A DNA stretch of 34,346 nt from Mycolicibacter heraklionensis (GCA_001673575.1 LZME01000018.1:1-34346); one strand, 5' to 3'; positions 6,778 through 16,581 are shown, numbered from the stretch's first letter. Numbers and translations: made by a program. The notes: generated by a model not told the origin, from the sequence alone.

Positions 6778-8339
6778 GCGTCGTCTCCTATGTTCATCGA
6801 GTTCTCGACGGAGTATTCGACGCCGTCTGGCCCTACCGCCTGGCCACTCTGCGGATTGTAGATCGCGGCTGGTCCCCCGCCGGGGGTGTAGATGCAGGGG
6901 TTCGGTTGTTGCCCGTTGCACTGAACGCTACCGGTACCCGGCCGAGACAGCGGGTCACTGACCGGCGGGGGCGTCCCCGGCACCATATCCGCGGGTAGCG
7001 GGTTGAGGCCGGTGTTGACCGACGGTGCAGGGATCACGTGACCCGGTTCGACCGGCTGGTCACAGCGAGCGCCCAGCGCCGGGCAGTTGCGGATCTGGTT
7101 CGGGTCGCCGTACCAGGGGTTGGTGCCCAGCGGGACGTACGGTTTGTCGCTGCGGCATTCCTTCGGCGTGGGAGCCCGCTTACCGGGCACGTCCACACAG
7201 GGGATGTTGCGCACACCGCGAACGTTGTTGGCCGGGGTGTCCTGCGGAATCCGGCACGAGACATCCGGCAGCTCTGCGGGGGTGGTGTCGGCGAACGCCC
7301 GCCACTCCGATGCCGGCAGATAGCCGGTCAGACACGGCGGTGGGGTGTTCAGGCTCAGGCCCGGAACCGGCACCGGGAAGATCGGTCCGGGGAAGGCACC
7401 GAGCGCCACACCCAGAGATGCGCGGCCAGGGTAGGTCGAGCTCACGGTCTGGATGATCGAGCCGGCCTGGGGCAGGAAGACCAAGACCTGCTCGGTGTTC
7501 CGGTTGTAGCGCTTGGCCATCTCGGTCAGGATCGACGCGTTCGCCATCAGCTGCGGAAGCGAGTCCTTAGTGTCGTTGAACACCGTGTGCACCTGGTCGA
7601 TCAGCGGCGGCAGATCCGAGATGATGTGCTTGACCGTGTCGTCTCGGCTGGCCGCCTGACTGGCCAGCACGTTCAGGTTGCGCGCCCATTGGTGAATAGC
7701 GTCGCTGGAGTCGGTCTGACTCTCGATGATCGGCGCCGACTTCTCCACGATGTCGTCGACGTCGGCCAGGTTCGTCTTGAAGTCGCCGACGATCGCCTGT
7801 GTCGCATCGACGAGGCGTTGTAGCGACGGGCCCAACCCACCCACTGCCGTTGCTGTCTCGTCGAGCAGCGCCGAAATCTTGCCGGCCGGCAATGCCGCCA
7901 ACCCGCGGTTGGCGGTGTCGAGCGCCGGACCGATCGCCGACGGGACGGTCCCCGTGGTGATGGTCTGGCCCTGCTTCAGGTACTGGCCCGGGTTACCGGT
8001 CGAAACCAGATCCAGGTACTGCTCACCGATCGCCGACACCGAATGCACGTTGGCACTCGCGTCGACCGGAATCTTGTACTTGCTGGAGATCTGGAAGGTG
8101 GCCTGCGCACCGGTTTCGGTCGGTTCCACGCTGGTGACCCGGCCGATGATGGTGCCGCGGTAGGTGACGTTGGCGGTCTTGTACAGGCCGCCCGCCTCGG
8201 GCAGGTCCGCCTTCAGCGTGTACTGACCCAGTCCCGCCATGGTCGGCAACCGCAGGTAGTAGACGCCCAACACCAGCAGCGCCACCGCGGTCAAGACGCT
8301 GAAAATGACGAGTTGTCGCTTGATCTGAGGTTTCAGCAA
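6747..8339 (-). CDS. mce1F: Mce1F, MCE-family lipid-transport protein
   Basis: 530 residues (Mce1F is about 515). It has an N-terminal anchor helix (about 9-29), then an MlaD domain (about 38-115: YTLKADLPEAGGLYKTANVTYRG, GRVTSVEP, SAIGEQYLDLV), then a helical needle region and a long C-terminal part of about 200 residues rich in Pro, Gly and Cys, which probably forms disulfides outside the membrane. The start is TTG at 8339 (LKPQIKRQLVIF aligns with the M. tuberculosis N-terminus from memory), overlapping the lprK stop by 7 bases. As the last of the six subunits it completes the Mce1 tube. The anchor, domain order and position all fit mce1F. Confidence 0.92.
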   Translation of the reverse strand: MLKPQIKRQLVIFSVLTAVALLVLGVYYLRLPTMAGLGQYTLKADLPEAGGLYKTANVTYRGTIIGRVTSVEPTETGAQATFQISSKYKIPVDASANVHSVSAIGEQYLDLVSTGNPGQYLKQGQTITTGTVPSAIGPALDTANRGLAALPAGKISALLDETATAVGGLGPSLQRLVDATQAIVGDFKTNLADVDDIVEKSAPIIESQTDSSDAIHQWARNLNVLASQAASRDDTVKHIISDLPPLIDQVHTVFNDTKDSLPQLMANASILTEMAKRYNRNTEQVLVFLPQAGSIIQTVSSTYPGRASLGVALGAFPGPIFPVPVPGLSLNTPPPCLTGYLPASEWRAFADTTPAELPDVSCRIPQDTPANNVRGVRNIPCVDVPGKRAPTPKECRSDKPYVPLGTNPWYGDPNQIRNCPALGARCDQPVEPGHVIPAPSVNTGLNPLPADMVPGTPPPVSDPLSRPGTGSVQCNGQQPNPCIYTPGGGPAAIYNPQSGQAVGPDGVEYSVENSMNIGDDAWKGMLAPFR

Positions 8340-9502
8340 TTCCGGTCAGCCCTTTCCACATATGGACCGCCGGGTGCGGTAGCCGGGTTCGGCGTGTACC
8401 GAACGTCCGGAATCATCTTCGCCGGGTCGTGGCCGAAGGACTGCTCCAACGCCCGCAACATCCCGGAGAAACCGGTACCGGTCAGGATCGCGTTGTCGAT
8501 GGACGCGTAGGTGAGGTCGACCACCAACGAGGTGTTGATGAAGTCGCCGCGGACCGCCTTGAAGGCACCGTCGACGTGGTACGGCGCGGTGATCATCACC
8601 TGCAGCAGGTCGGGCAGATACGGCGACGCCTTGCGCAGTTCCCGTCCCGGGCACTGGAACGACGTCAAAACCTTGTGCAGGTCGGACCTCGCGGGTGCGA
8701 TCTGGGTGTTGACCTGAGTGCCCATCGCGCCCAGTGCGTCAATGGCGTTGATGAAAATCCCCTGCTGCGCGTTGAAGTACTTGAACAACGGCGGGAAGTC
8801 CGTCAGGGCCTTCTCGATGGAGTCGTTGTGCGCACCGAAGTAGCCCAGCAGCCGGTTGCTCGAATCGATCGCCCGGGTGATGTCCTCACGCTGGTCGTTG
8901 AGGTTGCCGATGAACGTGTCCAGCTTGGTCAAGAACGCGCGGATCTGGTCGGCCCGCCCGTTGGACAGCGCGGCGAACTCTGTGGTGATGGTGTCCAGGT
9001 CCGACAACCCACCGCGCTGCAGCAGCAGCGCCAGCCCGGCCAGCGTGCGTTCGATCGTCGGGTACGACGTCGAATTGCTCAGGCCGATCGTGTCGCCGTT
9101 GCGGAGCTCACCCTCCGGGTTCTCGGGCGCCTTCAGCTCGATGTGCTGCGAACCCAGCAAGCTGGTCTGGCCGATCTTCGCCGTGGCGTTGCGCGGCAGA
9201 TGAACGTCCTTGTTCAGCTTCAACTTCAGCGTGGCGACCCAGTTCTTGAGCTCGATCCGCTCGACAGCGCCGACGAAGACGTCGGCGACCAGGACCCGGC
9301 TGTTGCCGTTGAGCGCCAAGGTGTCCGGCACCTGGACGTACACCGTGTAGGCGCCGGCGCCACTGCCCGGACCGCCCGGCAGCGACACGTTGGCGATACC
9401 GCGCCAACTGCTGCAGGACGTCAGCGTCAGCGCGGCCATCAGCAGCACCAGAGCCTGCCAGCCGCGGCGGCTGACCGTGTTCATCGCTGTCCTCCGTCTC
9501 AT
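8333..9502 (-). CDS. lprK: Mce1E/LprK, MCE-family lipoprotein
   Basis: 389 residues; LprK is about 390. The N-terminus has a lipoprotein signal: basic start, hydrophobic core and a lipobox LTSC with the lipidated Cys at about residue 30. An MlaD domain follows (about 50-125, VLVADVFVGAVERIEL and TSLLGSQHIELKAPE), then a long helical region. The C-terminal words LTGTGFSGMLRALEQSFG and MIPDVRYTPNP match LprK strongly. It is the only lipidated subunit of the Mce1 hexamer. The ATG at 9502 overlaps the mce1D stop (TGATG). A second in-frame ATG at 9484 would also keep the signal peptide, so the first six residues are uncertain. Confidence 0.93.
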   Translation of the reverse strand: MRRRTAMNTVSRRGWQALVLLMAALTLTSCSSWRGIANVSLPGGPGSGAGAYTVYVQVPDTLALNGNSRVLVADVFVGAVERIELKNWVATLKLKLNKDVHLPRNATAKIGQTSLLGSQHIELKAPENPEGELRNGDTIGLSNSTSYPTIERTLAGLALLLQRGGLSDLDTITTEFAALSNGRADQIRAFLTKLDTFIGNLNDQREDITRAIDSSNRLLGYFGAHNDSIEKALTDFPPLFKYFNAQQGIFINAIDALGAMGTQVNTQIAPARSDLHKVLTSFQCPGRELRKASPYLPDLLQVMITAPYHVDGAFKAVRGDFINTSLVVDLTYASIDNAILTGTGFSGMLRALEQSFGHDPAKMIPDVRYTPNPATAPGGPYVERADRNC

Positions 9503-11067
9503 CAGCCATCACCTCGCGGGGGAAGCGGCGCCACCGGGCCCGGGATCACGTTCGGTCCCGGCGGAGGCGGTGCGATCGGTGCCTGACCCGGCGGCAGGCC
9601 GATGAACGGCAGCGGACCGGCGGACTCGTCGTACGAGTTGGGCGGGCCGGGCGGCGTCTGGTACTGCGAGTCGACCGGAGCCGGGTCGGGGCCACCCATC
9701 AACTGGGCCAGCGACTCCGGGGTCAGCAGTCGCGCGGTGTCGTGACCGGGCTCCACGCCCTGCATTCCGGGCGCGGTGATCCATCCCGGCTGGGTGTTGC
9801 GGTGTGACGTCGGGGTGTCGGGCACCCAGATCCCGGGGACGGTGGTGTCCTTGTACCCCGGTGGCGGCTGCAGCCGCGGCTCAGAGTAGGCGATCTGCTT
9901 CGGCGTGGTGTAGGCGTTGGTCCAGATGTTGATACCGAACGGCAGGTAGTTGAACTTGATCGCGTCGGCCACCGGTGCCAGGTATTCCGCACACAACTCC
10001 GCGGAGTCCTGGTAGCCCAGACGGCTGCCGGCCTGAATCGCGCTGCAGATGAACTGCATAGGGTTCGCGAAGTTCACGATCACCGGGGAACCGAGGACCA
10101 TGCCCTGCGCCGGGTGGTAGATCTCGTCCACGCCGGCCAGCACGTTCGGCAGCACGTGCAGCGCGGTCTCGAAGCCCTCCAGCGCCTCCGGCTGCGTGAT
10201 CGCCGTCGTCACCTCCGCCACGTTGTCAATGCTGTGCACCAACGGCTTTGCGTTCTGATTGAGGAACGCCTTGACGATCGTCATGGTCGCGTAGAACTGG
10301 TCGGTCGCCGTTGCCAGCGCCTGGTCGGTGCTGTTGAGGTTGGTGGTGAACTTGGCCAGATCATGGTTCAGCGCGACGAACTGCTGGTCATTGTGGTCCA
10401 GCGCCTTGACGAACAAGGACAGACTGCGCACGACCGCGAAGAAGTCGCCGCGGCCCTTGTTCAAGGCGGTCAGGGCGTCCGACAGACTGTCGAACGCCTT
10501 GTTGACCTCCTGGCCCTTGCCGGACAATCCGTCGGCAAACGATTCGATGGCGTCGCCGATCGGCCCCTTGGGCTGCTCGGCGGTCGGCCCCAACTTGTTG
10601 ATGATGTTGGTGACATCGTTGCGCAACGTGTCCCATTCCACCGGGACCTCGGTGCGCTCCTCGGGGATGACGGCCTTGTCGGCCAGCACCGCGCCGCCGC
10701 GGTACGGCGGCTCCAACTGAATAGTGCGTGAGGCGACCAACGTCGGGTTCAAGATGATCGCCTTGGCGTCCGCGGGCACCTTGTACTTGTTGTTGTAGTG
10801 CAGGGTGACTTTCATCTTGTCGCCGGCCGGCTCGATCTTGTCGATCGCGCCCACCCGGACACCCATGATCTGCACCGCGTCACCGGGGTACAGCGCGTCG
10901 GTCTGCGGGAAGTAGGCGACGACGCTGGTGCTGTTCAACTTGCGGAACAGCTGCATGCCGCCGAAACCGGCCACCAGGGCCAGCGCCAACAGCAGCGACC
11001 CGACGATCACCGTCGACCGCGATCGCTCCGGCAGCCTCAGGTTGCGAACATCAAAGACGGTACTCAC
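9502..11067 (-). CDS. mce1D: Mce1D, MCE-family lipid-transport protein
   Basis: 521 residues (Mce1D is about 530). Membrane anchor at about 19-41, MlaD domain about 46-122 (DALYPGDAVQIMGVRVGAID, LVASRTIQLEPPY), a helical region to about 360, and a Pro-rich, probably disordered C-terminal tail of about 120 residues. The start is GTG at 11067, overlapping the mce1C stop as GTGA. It should form one of the six strands of the Mce1 hexameric tube that bridges the inner membrane permease and the outer envelope. Confidence 0.92.
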   Translation of the reverse strand: MSTVFDVRNLRLPERSRSTVIVGSLLLALALVAGFGGMQLFRKLNSTSVVAYFPQTDALYPGDAVQIMGVRVGAIDKIEPAGDKMKVTLHYNNKYKVPADAKAIILNPTLVASRTIQLEPPYRGGAVLADKAVIPEERTEVPVEWDTLRNDVTNIINKLGPTAEQPKGPIGDAIESFADGLSGKGQEVNKAFDSLSDALTALNKGRGDFFAVVRSLSLFVKALDHNDQQFVALNHDLAKFTTNLNSTDQALATATDQFYATMTIVKAFLNQNAKPLVHSIDNVAEVTTAITQPEALEGFETALHVLPNVLAGVDEIYHPAQGMVLGSPVIVNFANPMQFICSAIQAGSRLGYQDSAELCAEYLAPVADAIKFNYLPFGINIWTNAYTTPKQIAYSEPRLQPPPGYKDTTVPGIWVPDTPTSHRNTQPGWITAPGMQGVEPGHDTARLLTPESLAQLMGGPDPAPVDSQYQTPPGPPNSYDESAGPLPFIGLPPGQAPIAPPPPGPNVIPGPVAPLPPRGDG

Positions 11068-12668
11068 GGCCGCTCACTCCCTCTTGCGCCACCGCCGCCA
11101 CCGGGCTGGCTGTTACCACCTTCGCCGGGCGTGATGAACGGTGCCGGCAACTGGTTGCCGGGTCCGGGCGGAGCCGGCGGACCGGGTGCCCGCGGTGCCG
11201 GGGGCGGTGCCGCTCCCGGATTGGCGGGAGCTGGACCGGCGACGGGGCCCATCGGCTCGGAACGTCCGCCGGGGTTGGCGTCGGGCATCGGGACCGGAGT
11301 ACCGGGCACCACCGGCGGTGTCTCGCCCGGACGTCCGGCGATCGAGATGCCCGGCGAGGCCGGGAGGCCGTCCGGGTTCGCCGGCGAGACCAACACATCG
11401 GTCGGGCCCGGGTACGGTCCGCTGCGCCCGAACGGGCCATCATTCGGGTCGAGGTTGGCACACGGCAGCGGGTTGCCCGGGGTCGGGAACATGCCCGCTG
11501 CGGGTGCGTAGGAACACGGCGATCCGGGTGCGACGGCCGGCCCGGGGTGCTCGGGGGTGCCCTCGATCACCTGCGGAGCAGGCGGCGGTGCGCCGTTGGC
11601 GAACCTGGTTCCGTTGGGGTCGGGGTAACGGAACTCCGGCAGCCCGGCGTTGCGCCAGAACTCCTCCGGCGAGATTCCGCGCTTCTTGAAGGCGGCATCC
11701 ACCCAGGGCTGCAGGATCCAGAACGGGATCAGGTTCAGGGTCGAGACCTTGAAGTACGGCCCCGAGGCGATCGCGTCGTTCACGATTGTCAGGTACCTGC
11801 CCAGGATGGTGTTCATCTCCCGCAGGTCTTCTTTGCGGCGCACCAGCATGTCGGTGATGTTGGAGGCCTCGGTGAAGACGTGGTTCAGATCCAGGCCCGG
11901 ATTGTCGCGGACCAAGCCCTGCACCTGTTCGCCGAAGTAGGCGATGTTGCCCAGCAGCGCCGAGATCGCCTGGCTGCGCTGATTGACCGCTGCCGACAGG
12001 GTCTGCGTGTTGCGCAGCAGCGCGTCGATCTGGTTGCTGCGGTCACCGATAACGCTCGCGACCTGATTGGTCTGCGCCAGCAGGTGGGTGATCTCTTCGT
12101 CGCGTTTGCCGATGGTGTCGGAGAACTTCGCGACACCATCGAGTGCGGCACTCAGGTCGGGGTAGGTCTCATCGACCGTTTCCGAGAGCACCTTCAACGA
12201 CTTCTTGACCGTGTCGATGTCCCAGCCGGAGGCGGCTTTGGTGGCGTCGAAGACCGCGTCGTAGAGCTGGTAGGGCGTGGTGCTCTGGCCCAACGGCAGG
12301 ACGGCCTGCGGCGCGAGGCGGCGCTCGCCCTTGGGCTCGATCGACAGAACCTTGCGGCCCAGGATGGTGTCGGTCTTGACCCCGATCCGGCTGTCGCTCC
12401 CGATCGGGTTGGCCCCGACCGAGAACTTCACCAGCACATGGTCGTTCTCGATCGACAGGTCTTGGACCTTTCCGACGTCCACGCCGGAGATGCGCACCTT
12501 GTCACCGGCGGTCAGGCCGCCGGTGTCGGAGAGCTGTCCGTAGTAACTCGGTTCGGCGAAGAGCATCGGCGCCGTGGTGAAGCTCTGCCCCACCAGGGTC
12601 ACCAGCGCCACTGTGGCCACGCCGATGATGCCGATCCGTGCCCGGTTGGGCGGTTCCAGGGTCCTCAC
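11064..12668 (-). CDS. mce1C: Mce1C, MCE-family lipid-transport protein
   Basis: 534 residues from the GTG at 12668 (Mce1C is about 515). The frame is open to 12701, but the GTG at 12668 overlaps the mce1B stop as GTGA, like the other junctions, has GGGGAGG upstream, and gives VRTLEPPNR, the N-terminus I recall for Mce1C. Anchor helix about 10-30, MlaD domain about 36-110 (LTAGDKVRISGVDVGKVQDL, TILGRKVLSIEP), a long helical region, then from about 350 a Pro/Gly/Ala-rich tail of about 180 residues. The tail is low-complexity and is the most variable part of the family. The word KKRGISPEEFWRNAGLPE before the tail is well conserved in Mce1C. Confidence 0.92.
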   Translation of the reverse strand: MRTLEPPNRARIGIIGVATVALVTLVGQSFTTAPMLFAEPSYYGQLSDTGGLTAGDKVRISGVDVGKVQDLSIENDHVLVKFSVGANPIGSDSRIGVKTDTILGRKVLSIEPKGERRLAPQAVLPLGQSTTPYQLYDAVFDATKAASGWDIDTVKKSLKVLSETVDETYPDLSAALDGVAKFSDTIGKRDEEITHLLAQTNQVASVIGDRSNQIDALLRNTQTLSAAVNQRSQAISALLGNIAYFGEQVQGLVRDNPGLDLNHVFTEASNITDMLVRRKEDLREMNTILGRYLTIVNDAIASGPYFKVSTLNLIPFWILQPWVDAAFKKRGISPEEFWRNAGLPEFRYPDPNGTRFANGAPPPAPQVIEGTPEHPGPAVAPGSPCSYAPAAGMFPTPGNPLPCANLDPNDGPFGRSGPYPGPTDVLVSPANPDGLPASPGISIAGRPGETPPVVPGTPVPMPDANPGGRSEPMGPVAGPAPANPGAAPPPAPRAPGPPAPPGPGNQLPAPFITPGEGGNSQPGGGGGARGSERP

Positions 12669-13693
12669 TGGGGCGTGCACCTCCCCGTCGGTTGCTGCCA
12701 CAACCGGACGTTTCGCACCGGTCCACCGGGCTGCAATCCGGGAAGCTTGATGGTCGCGTCGCAGATGTAGAAGTTGAAGAAGTCACCGTAGACACCGGTG
12801 CGCCCGATCAGCTTCAGCGCCTTCGGAATCTTCTGCAGCAGCTCGTCGACGTCGTTGAGCCGGTCTGGCGGCTCTGGGCCCGCTACCGGGAACAAGCTGT
12901 GCAACTGCGTGCGGTTGTCGGCCAGCAGATCCGCCAGATTGCCTGCGGCGTTACCGAACTCCGCGGTGCCGTTCGCCAACCCGTCGGCGTGGCTGTTCAA
13001 ACCCTTGACCAGCTTGTCGAAGTTGTCGACCGTCTCATCGAAGGTCTGACGGTGCCGGACCGCGGTGTCGAGCACCACGTTCAGGTTCTTGACGACCTCG
13101 CCGATGGCCGCATCGCGGTCGGCGATGTGGGCGGTCAACTGGGCGGTCTGCTCCAGGATGTCGTTGATGGTGCCGCCCTGACCCTGGAAAACCGTGACGA
13201 TGGTCGAGGCGATGGTGTTGATCTTCTCCGGGTCCAACGCCCGGAACACCGGCTTGAATCCGCCGATCAACGCGTCCAGGTCCAGCGCCGGCTCGGTGCG
13301 GGAGGCAGGAATGAATCCGCCCACGGGCAGCCGCTGGTCGGCACCCTCGCCCTCGCCCCGCTTGAGCTCCATGTAGCGGTTGCCGATGAGGTCGTCGTAG
13401 CGGATCTGCGCGGTGGTCGACTGGAACAGCGGCAGTGACCGGTCGACGTCGAAGTCGACCACAGCTCGACGGCCGCCGTCGACCAGCCGGACTTTTTTGA
13501 CCTTGCCGATCTCCACGCCGGAGGCGCGGACGAACTGCCCCGGACGCAGGCCGCTGGCGTTGCTGAACTCGGCAGAGTAGCGGGCCGTCCGATCGAACCG
13601 GATCTGCCCGAAGACCACGACGAGGCCGACCGTGAAGAGCAGCAGCACCGAGCCGACGGCACCGAGTTTGAGGGCGGTTCTGGTGATGTTCAT
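12665..13693 (-). CDS. mce1B: Mce1B, MCE-family lipid-transport protein
   Basis: 342 residues (Mce1B is about 346). Anchor helix about 9-30, MlaD domain about 36-112 (GLRPGQFVRASGVEIGKVKKV, DDLIGNRYMELKRG), then the helical region with DALIGGFKPVFRALDPEKIN, which is widely conserved in MceB, and a short tail with two cysteines (FYICDATIK and GRCTPQ). It has no long Pro-rich extension, unlike C, D and F. The ATG at 13693 overlaps the mce1A stop (ATGA). One subunit of the Mce1 hexamer. Confidence 0.93.
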   Translation of the reverse strand: MNITRTALKLGAVGSVLLLFTVGLVVVFGQIRFDRTARYSAEFSNASGLRPGQFVRASGVEIGKVKKVRLVDGGRRAVVDFDVDRSLPLFQSTTAQIRYDDLIGNRYMELKRGEGEGADQRLPVGGFIPASRTEPALDLDALIGGFKPVFRALDPEKINTIASTIVTVFQGQGGTINDILEQTAQLTAHIADRDAAIGEVVKNLNVVLDTAVRHRQTFDETVDNFDKLVKGLNSHADGLANGTAEFGNAAGNLADLLADNRTQLHSLFPVAGPEPPDRLNDVDELLQKIPKALKLIGRTGVYGDFFNFYICDATIKLPGLQPGGPVRNVRLWQQPTGRCTPQ

Positions 13694-14910
13694 GGGTTGA
13701 TCGTGTTATCCCCGACTTGGCGACCCCAGACGTAATCAATAGCCAGGGGCGATCCGGTATCAAAGTGGTTGTACGGCGCTTGGCTGACTCCCGTGTCGGC
13801 CACCAGGTAAGGCGCCGGCCAGAAGTCGTGGGTGATCTCCTGCCAGCAGCCCGGCGCACCGCCTGGGCCACCGCGAGCGTTGTAACGCGGCAGGTTCTCG
13901 GGATAGACGTACGGGTTAGCCGGTCCGACCAGTTCACTGACGGTGTCGAGCGCGTAGCCGTCGCCGCCCAGGAATTCGTAGACCTTGGGGGCGCCCTCGG
14001 CGAGGTTGCGGATGGCGCAGAACAACTCCGGGCTGTACTCGTCCAGCAGTGCCGACACCGGGACCAGGTCGGAGAACTGCGCACGGAAGTAGGGCCCGAA
14101 CCGCTGGGTGACATCCGCCCCGAGGTTGCCCACCCCGGCGGCGCCCAGCAACGCGGCGTCCAGTTCCTTCTGCTGGTTGGTGATCGTCTTGACGGTGACG
14201 GTCGAGCTGTCCAAGAAGCCCACCAGGTCCGGCGCTCCGTCGGCGTAAACCTCTGCCAGGGTCGCGAAGCCCTTGAGGTCGCGACGGAACGAAGGCATCC
14301 GGGCGTTGACGTCGTCGAGAATCGCGTTGCCGTTGACCAGGGATTCGCCGAGCTTGTCACCCAAGCCGGTCAATGCCTCGGCCGCGGCGTGCAGCGTCAG
14401 GTTCAGCTTGATCGGGTCGACGTGTTCGGACAGGTTGTTGATGGTCTCAAACAGCGTGTTGAGTTCCGTCGTCACCGACGTCGCGATGATGTTCTTGCTG
14501 GTGATGCGTTCCCGCGCCGGGTGTTCCGGGGCGGTCAGCGACACGTACTTGTTGCCGAACAGCGTGGTAGCCAAAATATCGGCTTTGACGTTGGACGGGA
14601 TCAGCTTGAGGTACTTGGGGTTCACGTCGAGGGTGAACTTGGCAGCCGGCTTGTTCTCGTACTCGGTCGGCGCAATGGCGGCCACGCGCCCGATCTGGAC
14701 GCCGTTGTAGGTCACTGGCCCGCCCGGATCCATCACCAGACCGGCGCGCGGCGCGACCATGGTCAGCGACGTGGTCTTGGTGAAGGCCCCGCGGAACTGG
14801 CCGTAGACCAGGCCCGCGATCAGCGCCAAGACCGCGAAGGTCACCACGCCCGCGATCCGGAACGGCGGGTTGTGCACTTTGTTCTGCTTCCCGGTTGCCA
14901 TGCGCGTCAC
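13690..14910 (-). CDS. mce1A: Mce1A, MCE-family lipid-transport protein
   Basis: 406 residues, shorter than the roughly 454 of M. tuberculosis Mce1A; the difference is in the C-terminal tail. Anchor helix about 18-38, MlaD domain about 46-126 (LVMDPGGPVTYNGVQIGRVA, TTLFGNKYVSLTAPE), helical region with HVDPIKLNLTLHAAAEALTGLG, then a C-terminal stretch with paired cysteines (LFCAIRN and PGCWQE). The start is GTG at 14910 in a GTGA overlap with yrbE1B. Mce1A is the subunit linked with host-cell entry in M. tuberculosis; the present view is that it is part of a lipid importer. Confidence 0.92.
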   Translation of the reverse strand: MTRMATGKQNKVHNPPFRIAGVVTFAVLALIAGLVYGQFRGAFTKTTSLTMVAPRAGLVMDPGGPVTYNGVQIGRVAAIAPTEYENKPAAKFTLDVNPKYLKLIPSNVKADILATTLFGNKYVSLTAPEHPARERITSKNIIATSVTTELNTLFETINNLSEHVDPIKLNLTLHAAAEALTGLGDKLGESLVNGNAILDDVNARMPSFRRDLKGFATLAEVYADGAPDLVGFLDSSTVTVKTITNQQKELDAALLGAAGVGNLGADVTQRFGPYFRAQFSDLVPVSALLDEYSPELFCAIRNLAEGAPKVYEFLGGDGYALDTVSELVGPANPYVYPENLPRYNARGGPGGAPGCWQEITHDFWPAPYLVADTGVSQAPYNHFDTGSPLAIDYVWGRQVGDNTINP

Positions 14911-15776
14911 ATCGTTAGGTTGAAGTTGGGGTCGACGCCGTAGAGCGCCAACGCTGCGAGCAACACAACTGTGGGCACCGTGATCAGGGACAGCCGCATC
15001 GACTGGCCCACCGCACTGCCGACGCCGACCGGACCGCCACTGGCGTTGAAGCCGTAGTAGCAGTGGGTGACCATGACCACCACGGCGATCAAGATGGTTT
15101 CAATGAACGACCAGAACACATCGTCTGGCCGCAAGAACGTTCGGAAGTAGTGGTCGTAGGTACCCGACGACTGCCCGAAGAACAACGTGGTGACGATCTG
15201 CGGTGCGGCGAACGCCATGATCAGCGCGAGTGCGTACAGCGGGATGATCACGGTGAAGCCTGCCACCACGCGGGTCGACACCAGGTAGGCGATCGAGTTG
15301 ATACCCATCACTTCGAGGGCGTCGATCTCCTCGCTGATGCGCATCGCGCCGAGTTCGGCTGTGGCGCCGGCTCCGACCGTTGCAGCCAGGGCGATACCGG
15401 CGTTGACCGGACCGACCACGCGGACGTTGACCAGGGCGGCGGCGAAACCGGTGTAGGTCTCCACGCCGATGTTGCCCAGCGAGGTGAACCCCTGGATCGC
15501 GATCAGCGAGCCGCCGGCCAGCATCACAAAGCCCATGATGGCGACGGTGCCGCCGATCACGGCCATGGCGCCGGTGCCCATGCCCAATTCGGCGACCAGG
15601 CGCAGCGTCTCGGTGCGGTACCGGCGCAGTGCCCACGGGATCTGCCGGAGGGCGGTCAGCGAGAACCAGCCGAGCCGACCGCTCCTTTCGAGCCCGCGGC
15701 CAGCCATCCCGACGTAGCGCTGGTAGTTGGCAACCAGCCCGGGAAAACGGCCCCGGACAACTGTCGATGTCGACAT
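14907..15776 (-). CDS. yrbE1B: YrbE1B, MlaE-type permease of the Mce1 transporter
   Basis: 289 residues, as expected for YrbE1B. An amphipathic N-terminal segment is followed by about five to six membrane helices. The MlaE family signature is clear: GAGATAELGAMRISEEIDALEVMGINSIAYLVSTR (the EExDAxxVMG motif that couples to the ATPase). YrbE1A and YrbE1B form the inner-membrane permease; energy comes from the ATPase MceG/Mkl, which is encoded elsewhere. The ATG at 15776 is one base after the yrbE1A stop, and the stop overlaps mce1A. Confidence 0.95.
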   Translation of the reverse strand: MSTSTVVRGRFPGLVANYQRYVGMAGRGLERSGRLGWFSLTALRQIPWALRRYRTETLRLVAELGMGTGAMAVIGGTVAIMGFVMLAGGSLIAIQGFTSLGNIGVETYTGFAAALVNVRVVGPVNAGIALAATVGAGATAELGAMRISEEIDALEVMGINSIAYLVSTRVVAGFTVIIPLYALALIMAFAAPQIVTTLFFGQSSGTYDHYFRTFLRPDDVFWSFIETILIAVVVMVTHCYYGFNASGGPVGVGSAVGQSMRLSLITVPTVVLLAALALYGVDPNFNLTM

Positions 15777-15777
15777 G

Positions 15778-16581
15778 TCAGGTCCCCGTTCCGAACTTCA
15801 CGCCGATGGTGGTCAGCACCACGTTCACGGCGAACAACGCAAGTACGCACAGCACGACGGTTTCGTTCACGGCCGTGCCCAGGCCCTTGGAGCCGCCGCG
15901 GACGGTGAGGCCGCGGTAGCAACCGACCAGGCCGGCGATAAGTCCGAACACACTGGCTTTCACCGTCGAGATGATCACCTCGGGCAGCCCGGTGAGCAGA
16001 GTCAACGTCGACAGGTAGGCGCCGCCGGAGACGTTCTGCAGGTAGACGCCGAAGAGGAAGCCCCCGGTCAAGCCGATCACGATCACCAGGGCGTTAAGGA
16101 GCAGGGCCACCACGGTCGCGGCGATCACCCGGGGCACCACCAGTCGATGGATCGGGTCGATGCCGAGCACTTCCATCGCGTCGATCTCTTCGCGAATGGT
16201 GCGGGCTCCCAGGTCGGCGCAGATCGCGGTGGACCCGGCCCCGGCGACCACCAGCACAGTGACCAGCGGCCCCAACTGGGTGACCGCGGCGATACCGGCT
16301 CCGGCTCCTGAAACGTCCGCAGCACCGAACTGCGCCAACAGGATATTCAGCGTGAAGACCAGGAGAACGGTCAGCGGAATGGCGACCGCGATGGTCGGAA
16401 TGATAGCGACGCTGGTGATGAACCAGCCCTGCTGCAAAGTCTCACGCCACTGGAACGGCCGTACGAAAAGCGCACGAGCGGTCAGAGCGCACATTCTGAA
16501 GAATCCGCCGACCATGATCAGCGGCGGCAGCACCCGATCCCGGAGGAAGTCGGCGACACGGGGACGCGCTGGAGCCGTCAC
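15778..16581 (-). CDS. yrbE1A: YrbE1A, MlaE-type permease of the Mce1 transporter
   Basis: 267 residues from the GTG at 16581; YrbE1A is about 265. The frame is open to 16821, but the extra 80 residues are Arg-rich and unlike a permease N-terminus, while GAGGGGGG lies a few bases before 16581. The protein shows the N-terminal VGGFFRMCALTARALFVRPFQWRE segment of YrbE proteins, five to six membrane helices and the MlaE motif TAICADLGARTIREEIDAMEVLGIDPI. It pairs with YrbE1B. A gap of 256 bases separates it from fadD5, the only large gap in the mce1 block. Confidence 0.93.
   Translation of the reverse strand: MTAPARPRVADFLRDRVLPPLIMVGGFFRMCALTARALFVRPFQWRETLQQGWFITSVAIIPTIAVAIPLTVLLVFTLNILLAQFGAADVSGAGAGIAAVTQLGPLVTVLVVAGAGSTAICADLGARTIREEIDAMEVLGIDPIHRLVVPRVIAATVVALLLNALVIVIGLTGGFLFGVYLQNVSGGAYLSTLTLLTGLPEVIISTVKASVFGLIAGLVGCYRGLTVRGGSKGLGTAVNETVVLCVLALFAVNVVLTTIGVKFGTGT

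Noticed and set aside
6778..6921. 48-residue N-terminal extension of the first Mas protein
   Set aside because: Arg-rich out-of-frame shadow within mce1F; AGGAG supports the ATG at 6777.
12669..12701. Upstream GTG start for mce1C adding 11 residues
   Set aside because: No Shine-Dalgarno site, whereas the GTG at 12668 has one and forms the usual 4-base overlap with mce1B.
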